Source: Burkholderiaceae bacterium
Lineage (GTDB): Bacteria; Pseudomonadota; Gammaproteobacteria; Burkholderiales; Burkholderiaceae_C
Direction of reading: 5' to 3'
Assembly: GCA_023260355.1 (NCBI GenBank)
Contig: JALQVJ010000397.1
Span: 1-5,874 of the forward strand
DNA length: 5,874 nucleotides
Position 1 is the stretch's first letter, and every line of letters begins with the position of its first letter. Position numbers and translations under genes: made by a program. The notes under the pieces are model-generated. The model worked only from the letters and a program-made list of their open reading frames with translations. It searched no databases and was not told where the DNA came from. Below, in pieces: positions 1 through 5,874 of the stretch.

Positions 1-1184
1 AGAGTCACACCTGACAACGCGTGCCAAGCGCCCGTCACCGCCGGCAACGTTGCTTGGGTGGGGCGCACGATTTTTTGCGCCTGGAACTGAGTGACCAACG
101 GCAACAGCCCGAGGCCAGGTGCATTGCCTCCGATGTGCTCGGGGTCGATCAACGCCTCGCCCAACATTTGAAGGCCGCCACAAATGCCCAGGACGCGCCC
201 GCCCTTGTTGGCGTGCTGGGTGACGGCGTGATCGAGGCCCTTCTCGCGCAACCAGGCCAAGTCGGCAACCGTGTCTTTGGAGCCCGGCAAGATCAACCAG
301 TCAGCGCCGGCACAGTCGCTGGGCGTGCGGGCCCAGATCACGCGCACGCCGTCCACATTGCGCAGTGGCTGAAACTCGTCCAAGTTCGAAATGTGCGGCC
401 ACGCCATGATGGCGATACTGAGGTGCACTTCACCTTGGCTTTGGGCATGGCCAAAGACGCCGTCTTCGTCCGGTAGCCCATGGTGAGGCATCCACGGCAA
501 CACCCCCACCGTTGGGATGCCTGTGAGTTGCTCGAGGTCTGCGGGGCCCGGCGCGAGCAAGGCCGCGTCGCCCCTGAACTTGTTCAACACGAACCCATGA
601 ATCAACGCGCGGTCTGACTCGGGCAGCAATGCCCAAGTGCCATACAGGTGTGCAAACGCGCCACCCCTGTCGATATCGGTGACCAGCAGGCACGCCGCGT
701 TGGCGTGGCGTGCGACACGAAGGTTGACGTAGTCACTCTCCATCAGGTTGATTTCGGCAGGTGAGCCTGCGCCCTCGATCACGACCACATCGTGACTGGC
801 GCGCAGCCGATCCAGCGCCGCCATCGCATGCGGCCAAAGCAAGGCGCTGCGCTCGCGCCACGGGGTTTGGCTCAAGCGCTGATCCACTTGGCCGCACACC
901 ACCACTTGGCTCTCGGTGTCTGCTTCGGGTTTGAGCAGGACGGGGTTCATGTCCACAGTGGGTAGGGCCCGAGACGCCAAGGCTTGGAAATACTGCGCAC
1001 TGCCGATCTCGCCGAATCGCTCGTCTGCTGTGGCGACCACCCGCGCGTTGTTGCTCATATTTTGCGCTTTGAAGGGGGCAACCTTGAGCCCCATGTCCGC
1101 ATACGCGCGGCACAACGCGGTGGTGATCCAACTCTTGCCTGCGCCACTGCTGGTGCCGAGCACCATGACGCAGCGCGCGCTCAT
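1..1184 (-). CDS. cobQ: Cobyric acid synthase CobQ, C-terminus cut by the window edge
   Basis: This cytoplasmic, glutamine-dependent enzyme amidates adenosylcobyrinic acid a,c-diamide at side chains b, d, e and g, using ATP, to give adenosylcobyric acid. The frame is open from ATG at 1184 to the left edge (394 codons plus 2 bases). The family is about 480-500 residues, so roughly 90-110 residues are missing. Visible: the P-loop GTSSGAGKS (10-18) and FKAQNMSNNA (38-47) of the dethiobiotin-synthetase-like ATPase domain, the family block MNPVLLKPEAD (79-89), VVIEGAGSPAEINL (134-147), and TDIDRGGAFAHLYGT (169-183). A class I glutamine amidotransferase domain follows, with LPGSKDT (299-305) and the nucleophile elbow GICGGLQMLG (Cys335). 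The catalytic His would lie off the window. The start overlaps the btuD stop as ATGA and has a GAGG ribosome site 7 bases upstream. The related a,c-diamide synthase CobB/CbiA is unlikely, given the CobQ-type blocks and the N-terminal sequence. Confidence 0.96.
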   Translation of the reverse strand, partial: MSARCVMVLGTSSGAGKSWITTALCRAYADMGLKVAPFKAQNMSNNARVVATADERFGEIGSAQYFQALASRALPTVDMNPVLLKPEADTESQVVVCGQVDQRLSQTPWRERSALLWPHAMAALDRLRASHDVVVIEGAGSPAEINLMESDYVNLRVARHANAACLLVTDIDRGGAFAHLYGTWALLPESDRALIHGFVLNKFRGDAALLAPGPADLEQLTGIPTVGVLPWMPHHGLPDEDGVFGHAQSQGEVHLSIAIMAWPHISNLDEFQPLRNVDGVRVIWARTPSDCAGADWLILPGSKDTVADLAWLREKGLDHAVTQHANKGGRVLGICGGLQMLGEALIDPEHIGGNAPGLGLLPLVTQFQAQKIVRPTQATLPAVTGAWHALSGVT

Positions 1185-1972
1185 CGGCTGACCTCGGGCA
1201 GGGCGACCCATTGGTCGTGCAGAGCGTGCAGCGTGACACGGCGATCAAACGCTCGCTCAATCGCAGCGCGCAATTCGGGCTGATCGGCATGGCCTTGGGC
1301 AACGATGTCGCCGTGGTGGACCAGCCAGATGTGGTCGGCGCGCAGCGCCACGTTGAGTTCGTGCAAGACACTGATCACCGTTTGGCCGCCACGGTTCAGG
1401 TCACGCACCCAACCCAGCCAGTCCGCTTGGTGCGGTGGGTCGAGGTTGGCCAGGGGCTCATCCATCAGCAGCACTTGCGCTTGTACGGCCAGCACGCGGG
1501 CCAATCGCACGCGTTGGCGCTCGCCACCAGACATCGAGCGCAGCGGCGTGTGGCGCAACGGCCATGTGTCGGTCTGCCGCATGGCCGCCTCGACAATGGC
1601 TTCGTCTTCGGCGTCGGCGCTCTTGGGCCACCAACCTTGTTGTGGCAGGCGCCCCAAGCGCACGACGTCGATGGCTTGCCACTCATCGCCGCCTTGCTCG
1701 CCCTGGCCTAGCCATGCCACATGTTGTGCCAGCGCCGCCCTTGACCAATCGGTGAGCCTGCGCGCATCCCACCGCACCTGTCCTTGTGTTGGCGCGGGGT
1801 CGGGCAGCAGCCGCGCAACGGCTCGCAACAAGGTGCTTTTGCCCGCGCCGTTGGGGCCAATGATGGCCGTCCATTGCCCCCGCGGCGCCATGGCGCTGAC
1901 GCCATCCAAGCTGGGCGTGTCGGTGTCGGGCCACTGCACCGTCAGGTCACGGAACTCGAGTGCCGGCGTCAT
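1181..1972 (-). CDS. btuD: Vitamin B12 ABC transporter ATP-binding protein BtuD
   Basis: This is the cytoplasmic ATPase that powers corrinoid import through BtuC, probably as a BtuC2D2 dimer. The 263-residue protein has a full nucleotide-binding domain: Walker A GPNGAGKST (39-47), Q-loop Gln90, signature MSGGERQRV (147-155), Walker B VLLMDEP (167-173), D-loop NLD (176-178) and switch His204 in SVLHELN. All catalytic motifs look intact. The frame extends upstream to 2263, but that extension overlaps btuC. The ATG at 1972 is preferred because it overlaps the btuC stop as ATGA, has AGGGG 8 bases upstream, and gives the normal family length. The stop overlaps the cobQ start as ATGA. Sequence alone cannot fully separate BtuD from siderophore or heme importer ATPases (FecE/FhuC/HmuV). 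The riboswitch, btuB and cobQ around it support a B12 role. Confidence 0.94.
   Translation of the reverse strand: MTPALEFRDLTVQWPDTDTPSLDGVSAMAPRGQWTAIIGPNGAGKSTLLRAVARLLPDPAPTQGQVRWDARRLTDWSRAALAQHVAWLGQGEQGGDEWQAIDVVRLGRLPQQGWWPKSADAEDEAIVEAAMRQTDTWPLRHTPLRSMSGGERQRVRLARVLAVQAQVLLMDEPLANLDPPHQADWLGWVRDLNRGGQTVISVLHELNVALRADHIWLVHHGDIVAQGHADQPELRAAIERAFDRRVTLHALHDQWVALPEVSR
1192..1195 (-). promoter_or_regulatory. Ribosome binding site of cobQ, within the btuD end
   Basis: GAGG with a 7-base spacer precedes the cobQ ATG at 1184, inside the last btuD codons. Together with the shared ATGA it supports both the start and coupled translation. Confidence 0.65.
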
Positions 1973-2970
1973 GGCATATACCCCTGTGACTTGTGCAGGC
2001 GGCGCAGCAAATAGCCGCCACCGACCAAGGCGGTCAACACCCCGACGGGCAATTCGTTCGGCGCCATCAGCGCGCGCGCGCCAATGTCTGCCCACAAAAG
2101 CAGCACGCCGCCGGTCAATGCCGATAAGGTCAAGAGCCCGGCGTGGGTGACGCGGCACCACGAGCGCACCACATGCGGCGCGGCCAAGCCGATGAAGGCG
2201 ATCAAGCCCGTTTGTGCCACTGCGGCACCCGTGCACAACGCCACCACGCCGATCAACACCCAACGCGTGGTGTGCAAGGGGAGGCCGAGGCTGCGCGCCG
2301 CCTCTGAGCCGAGACTCAGCGCATCAAGCACCCGCGCGCATGCCATGGCCAAGAGCCACGCCAAGGCGGCCACGGTTGCCAACACTTGGGTCGAGCGCCA
2401 TGACAAGAGTGAGGTGTTGCCGAGCATGAAGCCTTGCGTGTTGGTCAGCACCTGGGGCCACCACAGCGTGACCAACGAGGTCAATGCACCGAGGACCACG
2501 CTCACCACGACGCCGCCCAACAACAAACGCAAGCTGTGCTGTACGCCACGCGCCAACGCCACAGTCAGCAACACGGCACCCAGGGCGCCGACAAATGCAG
2601 CGCCAGTCAAACCCATCGACACCACCCATGTCAGGCTGGCCACTGGCGCTGCACCCCATGCAACCCACGCTAGCGTGACGGCGAATGCAGCACCCGATGA
2701 ACTGCCCAATAGAAACGGATCAGCCAATGGGTTGCGGAACAACCCTTGTGCCACCGCACCCGCCAAACCAAGCAGGGCGCCCGTGAGCCAAGCACCGGTG
2801 CTGCGTGGCATGCGGATGGTCCATGTCAACACATCTTGCATATCGCTGGGCCAGTGCCAGCCCGTGCTGCCGCTGAGGCTGCCCACCGCCAGTCCGATCA
2901 TCGTCAACACCAACAGCGCGAGCGCCCAGAGACCGGGGCGCGGGGTGGTGTTGAGGTGTTGCGGTGACAT
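1969..2970 (-). CDS. btuC: Vitamin B12 ABC transporter permease BtuC (FecCD family)
   Basis: This inner-membrane permease forms the corrinoid path. At 333 residues it matches the family length and is strongly hydrophobic, consistent with about ten membrane helices starting near residue 13. FecCD-family blocks are clear: RMPRSTGAWLTGALLGLAG (53-71), LFRNPLADPFLLGSSSGAAF (77-96), EAARSLGLPL (223-232), the L-loop region expected to contact the ATPase, GLIAFIGLAAPHVVR (255-269) and NELPVGVLTALVGG (305-318). The ATG at 2970 is the only sensible start, because an in-frame TGA lies just upstream (2976-2974). No good Shine-Dalgarno is seen in the 14-base gap after btuF. A GAG sits only 2 bases from the ATG, so translation may depend on coupling to btuF. 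A siderophore permease is the alternative, made less likely by context. Confidence 0.94.
   Translation of the reverse strand: MSPQHLNTTPRPGLWALALLVLTMIGLAVGSLSGSTGWHWPSDMQDVLTWTIRMPRSTGAWLTGALLGLAGAVAQGLFRNPLADPFLLGSSSGAAFAVTLAWVAWGAAPVASLTWVVSMGLTGAAFVGALGAVLLTVALARGVQHSLRLLLGGVVVSVVLGALTSLVTLWWPQVLTNTQGFMLGNTSLLSWRSTQVLATVAALAWLLAMACARVLDALSLGSEAARSLGLPLHTTRWVLIGVVALCTGAAVAQTGLIAFIGLAAPHVVRSWCRVTHAGLLTLSALTGGVLLLWADIGARALMAPNELPVGVLTALVGGGYLLRRLHKSQGYMP
1981..1985 (-). promoter_or_regulatory. Ribosome binding site of btuD, within the btuC end
   Basis: AGGGG with an 8-base spacer precedes the ATG at 1972. It supports this start over longer in-frame extensions reaching back to 2263, which would run through btuC. 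Confidence 0.65.
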
Positions 2971-2984
2971 GGCTCAAATGCGTG

Positions 2985-3806
2985 CTAGTGCGCCGTGAGT
3001 GTGCGCTGGATGCACTGGGCGATCAACTGCGCGGCGTCACCCCAGCGCGGGCCAGCACGGACCAATACATCGGCTTGCTCTGGCGGCAAGGCGCAGATGC
3101 GCTTGTGCTGCACGGCCTTGAGCTGGCGCCAGCCGGGCCGTTGGCTCAGTTGTGACGCGCCCATGGTGCTGATCAAAATCAAGTCGGGCTGCTGCGCCAC
3201 CACCCATTCGCTGCTGACACGGGGAAAAGTGCCTTGGCTCGCATCGACCACATTGGCGAGGCCGAGTTGCGCCATCGTTTCTCCAATGAACGAGGTCGGC
3301 CCTGCGGCGTAGGGCCCGTCGCTGGCTTCGAAGTACACACGCCATCCACGGGCCGCTTGGGGCAAAGAGGCACGGGCCGCTGCCAACTGTGACTCGGCCT
3401 GTTGCTGCACCTGTGCAACCTGCTTGGGTGGGATCTCGAGCAATGCGCCCAAGCGCTGCAAGGCGTCGCGCATTTGCGCGTGGGACTGTGGTTCAAGCAC
3501 TTCGATGCGAAGCCCCAACTCGCGCAGGCGTGGCAGCACCCGGGCTGACTTGGCGACCAACACCAGGTCAGGGCGCGCCGCGACAATGGCTTCGACGTTG
3601 GGGTCGAGCCCACCGCCCATGACCGGCAACTGGCGCACCGAAGCGGGCCAATTGCTGTAGCGGTCCACACCTACCAAGCGATCGCATGCGCCCAGTGCGC
3701 AGACCGTCTCGGTCAGCGATGGCAACAAACTCACCACCCGTTGCGGTGCCGCTTGCGCGCTGAGCGCAAGCAAGGCAGACCAGCAAAGAGTGATGAGGCG
3801 GAGCAT
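2985..3806 (-). CDS. btuF: Periplasmic cobalamin-binding protein BtuF
   Basis: This is the soluble periplasmic protein that binds corrinoid and delivers it to BtuC2D2. From the ATG at 3806 it has 273 residues. Residues 1-19 look like a Sec signal peptide with likely cleavage after AQA (17-19). There is no lipobox cysteine, so it should be soluble rather than a lipoprotein. The mature start RVVSLLPSLTETVCALG (23-39) followed by LVGVDRYSNWP (44-54) is the typical BtuF/helical-backbone binding-protein opening. NVEAIVAARPDLVLV (70-84) and SSEWVVAQQPDLILI (198-212) are the matching lobe motifs. Glu72 and Glu200 sit where the docking glutamates that contact BtuC arginines are expected. Cysteines lie at 36, 41, 238 and 265 in the mature part. 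A TTG start at 3821 would overlap the btuB end and add five residues. The ATG is preferred for its GGAA site and 2-base spacing. Confidence 0.93.
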   Translation of the reverse strand: MLRLITLCWSALLALSAQAAPQRVVSLLPSLTETVCALGACDRLVGVDRYSNWPASVRQLPVMGGGLDPNVEAIVAARPDLVLVAKSARVLPRLRELGLRIEVLEPQSHAQMRDALQRLGALLEIPPKQVAQVQQQAESQLAAARASLPQAARGWRVYFEASDGPYAAGPTSFIGETMAQLGLANVVDASQGTFPRVSSEWVVAQQPDLILISTMGASQLSQRPGWRQLKAVQHKRICALPPEQADVLVRAGPRWGDAAQLIAQCIQRTLTAH

Positions 3807-3808
3807 GG

Positions 3809-5635
3809 TTACCAGTTCCAAACCATCGTGGCGAGCAGGCGTCGACCCGGTGAGGCCAGACCATCGACTTCAACAATCGTTCGGTCAAACAGATTGTCAG
3901 CCCGCAGTCGCAGCTCGCTGTTGGGAGATATGGCCTTTTTCAATTCAACGTTCAACAAAGTGAAGCCAGCCAGCAGTCTGGTGTTGGCGGCGTCGTCCCA
4001 GCGCGACGATTTGGCCAAGATTTCGGCGCGAGCTTGCCAACCCATGATGGGCATGTAGGCGAATGCGGACAGCTTGCGGGGAGAGCGGTAGTTCAGGCGC
4101 TTCAAGGTGTCGCTGTTGATTGCATCGGTGTAATCCAAGTTCACCCCGATGTTCGCGGCGCCCACAGCCGTGCTGCCGTTCACGTTGATGCCCTTCACGC
4201 GCGCGCGGCCGACGTTGTACCAGTTGAAGTTGGCGTCGGCGCTGATCAATTCACGGTATTTGGATTGATAAATCGTTGCGCCGAGCGCAAATCCATCACC
4301 TTGGTATTGCAGTCGGCCTTCCATGCCCTTGGAGGTTTCGGGTCTGAGGTTCAGGTCGCCATAGTTTGGGTCGTAGATCTGCGACAAGTTGGGCGCTCGA
4401 AACCCAGTCGTCACGCCCAGCATCAACTTGAGTGCCGGTGACACTTGCAAGCCGTAATTCGCACCGTAAGTGCTGGTGGCATTGAATCCCGACACGTCAT
4501 CGTGGCGAGCAGAAATATGAACGCTTTGCACGCCCATGCGTGCACCCCAGCCGAGATTCATCCCAGTCTGCGTGCGACGCCCGCCTTGAGCAGGGTTGTA
4601 CCAATCGTCAGCCTCGGCTGCAAATGTGTCTTCGATGTGCTCCAGTCCCCATGTTGCTTGCTGGTTGCTGGACAGCGTCCATTGGTTATCCACGCGCAGG
4701 GACGTGAGTTTGGTGAAATGATTTTTGTCGTCAAGGAGCGTGGTGGGGTTGGGTTGTCTGAAGTGGCTTTTGCTCTCAGACCACTGGACATGGGTTTGCC
4801 ACTGCTCACTCCAGGCGGAGTCCAATTTCAAGCTGTATGCGTTCAGCTTGCCAACCGTCTTCATGTCCTCGCCACCATTCCATTGGACTTCGCGATCTGT
4901 GCTGCTGTTTTGGATGGTTTTGAAGGCCAGGTGGTGATTGGCGTTGAGTTGAAAGCCGACGTTTGCGCTCAGTTGGTTCCGAGTCCAATTCTCCGTCTCG
5001 GGTGTGTGCGCGACACTGGGCTTGGTGTTGTAGCCGTCATTCGTGTGGCGACCAAGCGAGAAGGAATAGTCCACATGATCGACTTGTCCGGCCTTCAACA
5101 AATGAATGAACCGATCGGCGCGGTTGCCCAAGCCAGCGGTCACCGTCGACTTCTCGCCGTCTCTGCCGTCGTAGGCAAACAGTTGCACCACGCCGCCCAT
5201 ACCGTCCGAGCCGTATTGACTGGAGCTGGCGCCACGCAAAATTTCAATCCGATCGACTTGGCCCACTGAAATCAAGGACCAAGGTGCGCCACCGCCAGTG
5301 ACATACCCGTCTTGCCGATCCACTCGGATGCCGTCGATGTAGACCGCAGTCATGCGCGCTTCTGCGCCGCGAATGAAAATCTTGTCGCTGCTGCCACCGC
5401 TTTCTATGCCGGGCAGCATTTGCAAACGCTCGCCTAAAGTGGCGGCGCCAGTGCCAACCAAGGCGTCGCTCTCTGTCACGCTCAAGTCGGCGAGCACTTC
5501 GGACAAGGGTTGCTCAATCCGTGTTGCGGTCACAACGATGGGATCGAGGGTGGTTTGCGCCAAAGCGCTCGCGCCGGCGCATGCCAATGTCACGGCAGCG
5601 GCCACAGGGGTCCATGTGTTCATCATGAGAAACAT
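3809..5635 (-). CDS. btuB: Outer-membrane TonB-dependent cobalamin receptor BtuB
   Basis: This 22-strand outer-membrane barrel imports cobalamin or other corrinoids using TonB-ExbBD energy. At 608 residues it is near the 614 of Escherichia coli BtuB. An N-terminal signal peptide ends around ALA-Q (25-27). The TonB box DPIVVTATR (31-39) resembles the BtuB box. The plug domain carries LQMLPGIE (71-78), IFIRGAEARMTAVYIDGIRV (86-105) and VDRIEILRGASSSQYGSDGMGGVV (127-150). Barrel blocks recall BtuB: FRAPNLSQIYDPNYGDLNLR (412-431) with PETSKGMEG (432-440), WYNVGRARVKGIN (472-484) and LRADNLFDR (577-585). The last residue is aromatic (Trp608), as the BAM machinery prefers. The start is uncertain: in-frame ATGs at 5635, 5626 and 5623 all lack a well-placed ribosome site, and an in-frame TGA directly precedes 5635. 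The riboswitch leader just upstream strongly supports cobalamin over iron chelates as substrate. Confidence 0.95.
   Translation of the reverse strand: MFLMMNTWTPVAAAVTLACAGASALAQTTLDPIVVTATRIEQPLSEVLADLSVTESDALVGTGAATLGERLQMLPGIESGGSSDKIFIRGAEARMTAVYIDGIRVDRQDGYVTGGGAPWSLISVGQVDRIEILRGASSSQYGSDGMGGVVQLFAYDGRDGEKSTVTAGLGNRADRFIHLLKAGQVDHVDYSFSLGRHTNDGYNTKPSVAHTPETENWTRNQLSANVGFQLNANHHLAFKTIQNSSTDREVQWNGGEDMKTVGKLNAYSLKLDSAWSEQWQTHVQWSESKSHFRQPNPTTLLDDKNHFTKLTSLRVDNQWTLSSNQQATWGLEHIEDTFAAEADDWYNPAQGGRRTQTGMNLGWGARMGVQSVHISARHDDVSGFNATSTYGANYGLQVSPALKLMLGVTTGFRAPNLSQIYDPNYGDLNLRPETSKGMEGRLQYQGDGFALGATIYQSKYRELISADANFNWYNVGRARVKGINVNGSTAVGAANIGVNLDYTDAINSDTLKRLNYRSPRKLSAFAYMPIMGWQARAEILAKSSRWDDAANTRLLAGFTLLNVELKKAISPNSELRLRADNLFDRTIVEVDGLASPGRRLLATMVWNW
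3816..3819 (-). promoter_or_regulatory. Ribosome binding site of btuF, within the btuB end
   Basis: GGAA lies 9 bases before the ATG at 3806, inside the last codons of btuB. It favours this ATG over the TTG at 3821, whose ribosome site would have to lie further inside btuB. The btuB TAA (3811-3809) is 2 bases from the ATG, so translational coupling is likely. Confidence 0.6.
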
Positions 5636-5646
5636 TCAAAATCAGC

Positions 5647-5677
5647 GCCCGGTGCCGTCCTCCCCGACAGCGTGGGC
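5647..5677 (-). promoter_or_regulatory. Riboswitch expression-platform hairpin with Shine-Dalgarno-like loop
   Basis: A two-part hairpin lies between the aptamer and btuB. The outer stem is GCCC (5677-5674) with GGGC (5650-5647); the inner stem is GCTGTC (5671-5666) with GACGGC (5659-5654, one G-U pair); the loop is GGGGAG (5665-5660). The loop and adjoining bases read GGGGAGGA, resembling a ribosome site, 22 bases from the first btuB ATG. The loop G-run is complementary to the aptamer's C-rich L5 loop (5836-5832), the arrangement expected for the L5-L13 kissing interaction of cobalamin riboswitches. Only four T residues follow, so a Rho-independent terminator is less likely than translational control. 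The role is inferred. Confidence 0.6.
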
Positions 5678-5683
5678 AAATGT

Positions 5684-5706
5684 GGCGAGACCGAAGTCAA
5701 GCCGCC
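5684..5706 (-). promoter_or_regulatory. UUCG-capped hairpin in the riboswitch leader
   Basis: GGCG (5706-5703) pairs with CGCC (5687-5684), and inside it GAC (5698-5696) pairs with GTC (5691-5689) around a TTCG loop (5695-5692), leaving an internal loop of GCTT against T. It lies between the B12 box and the regulatory hairpin. It may be a spacer hairpin or part of a switching helix; the sequence does not decide. Confidence 0.4.
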
Positions 5707-5874
5707 TCGTTGGCCGGTATCCGGGCTGACGAAACAACGCTCAATGCCTTCCCAACACTTTCGTGTCAGTGGCGATGGATTGAACGCGGGGTGCCTTCAG
5801 AGTTGAGGGCGACCCGTTCGCTTACCGTTGCGGGGGCAGCGCAGGTTAGGTGAGTGCGGTGGCACGACACCCTC
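5700..5874 (-). promoter_or_regulatory. Cobalamin riboswitch aptamer, 5' part cut by window edge
   Basis: This leader RNA binds a cobalamin (likely adenosylcobalamin class) and represses the operon. Conserved elements in RNA order: GCTGCCCCCGCAACGGTAAG (5841-5822), the P5/L5 block with stem CTG/CGG around a C-rich loop; an 8-bp stem between 5786-5779 and 5745-5738; inside it GCCACTG (5773-5767), a hairpin ACAC-GAAA-GTGT (5766-5755) and GGGAAGGC (5753-5746); then the B12 box AGCCCGGATACCGGCC (5727-5712). An optional GC-rich hairpin lies at 5814-5789. The upstream GGGAA segment and the 5' strands of the closing helices are not in the window. The GAG at the edge (5874-5872) may be the end of an extended P4 arm whose other strand is CTCACC (5854-5849). 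The 3' limit is approximate. Confidence 0.95.

Noticed and set aside
430..1371. Minus-strand frames at 430-693 and 733-1371
   Set aside because: They are alternate frames of cobQ and the end of btuD. The true cobQ frame runs through the whole region to the edge with all family motifs.
1305..2150. 281-codon plus-strand frame opposite btuD
   Set aside because: It has low-complexity Arg/Ser/Ala composition and lies opposite intact Walker A, signature and Walker B motifs of btuD.
2084..2998. 304-codon plus-strand frame opposite btuC
   Set aside because: Its composition is rich in Ala, Thr, Pro and Asn with no membrane or domain pattern, typical of the antisense of a hydrophobic GC-rich gene. 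btuC on the other strand is complete.
4034..5269. Two long plus-strand frames (4034-4441 and 4445-5269) opposite btuB
   Set aside because: They are antisense to a BtuB with intact plug and barrel motifs. Their translations show no recognisable domain, and GC-rich codon structure explains open frames on the opposite strand.
5636..5677. Rho-independent terminator before btuB
   Set aside because: The hairpin is GC-rich, but only four T residues follow after several other bases, and the purine loop fits a ribosome-site/kissing-loop role better.
1..5874. An undescribed defence, mobile or novel enzymatic system
   Set aside because: Every coding stretch is accounted for by known B12 uptake and synthesis families, with no insertion sequences, repeat arrays or unexplained gaps.

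Overview
The window is an ordinary but nearly complete vitamin B12 (cobalamin/corrinoid) uptake operon, read entirely from the minus strand, in a Gram-negative bacterium. An outer-membrane TonB-dependent receptor together with a periplasmic binding protein implies two membranes. The GC-rich coding sequence, the frequent TTG leucine codons and the style of the CobQ and BtuF proteins suggest a betaproteobacterium, probably Burkholderiales/Comamonadaceae. This placement comes from pattern recognition, not from a search.

Layout in transcription order, from high to low coordinates: (1) 5874-5636, a cobalamin riboswitch leader. Its 5' part is cut by the window edge. It contains the B12 box, a GNRA-capped hairpin, a C-rich loop and a downstream regulatory hairpin. 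(2) 5635-3809, btuB, the outer-membrane cobalamin receptor. (3) 3806-2985, btuF, the periplasmic cobalamin-binding protein, starting 2 bases after btuB. (4) 2970-1969, btuC, the inner-membrane permease, 14 bases after btuF. (5) 1972-1181, btuD, the ATPase, sharing ATGA with the btuC stop. (6) 1184 to the left edge, cobQ, cobyric acid synthase, sharing ATGA with the btuD stop and missing its C-terminal part because the window ends.

How they work together: BtuB imports corrinoids across the outer membrane using TonB energy, BtuF captures them, and BtuC2D2 pumps them into the cytoplasm. CobQ amidates adenosylcobyrinic acid a,c-diamide to adenosylcobyric acid, so uptake is co-expressed with a late step of cobalamin synthesis. 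The riboswitch should shut the whole unit down when cobalamin is plentiful.

There is no stretch over 300 bases without a gene. The only non-coding region is the 239-base riboswitch leader. I see no mobile elements, CRISPR, tRNA or rRNA. The long plus-strand reading frames opposite these genes look like GC-driven shadows. I did not find an undescribed system. The most interesting item is the architecture of the riboswitch expression platform and the btuB start, where a Shine-Dalgarno-like purine loop sits 22 bases from the start and can pair with the aptamer's C-rich loop.
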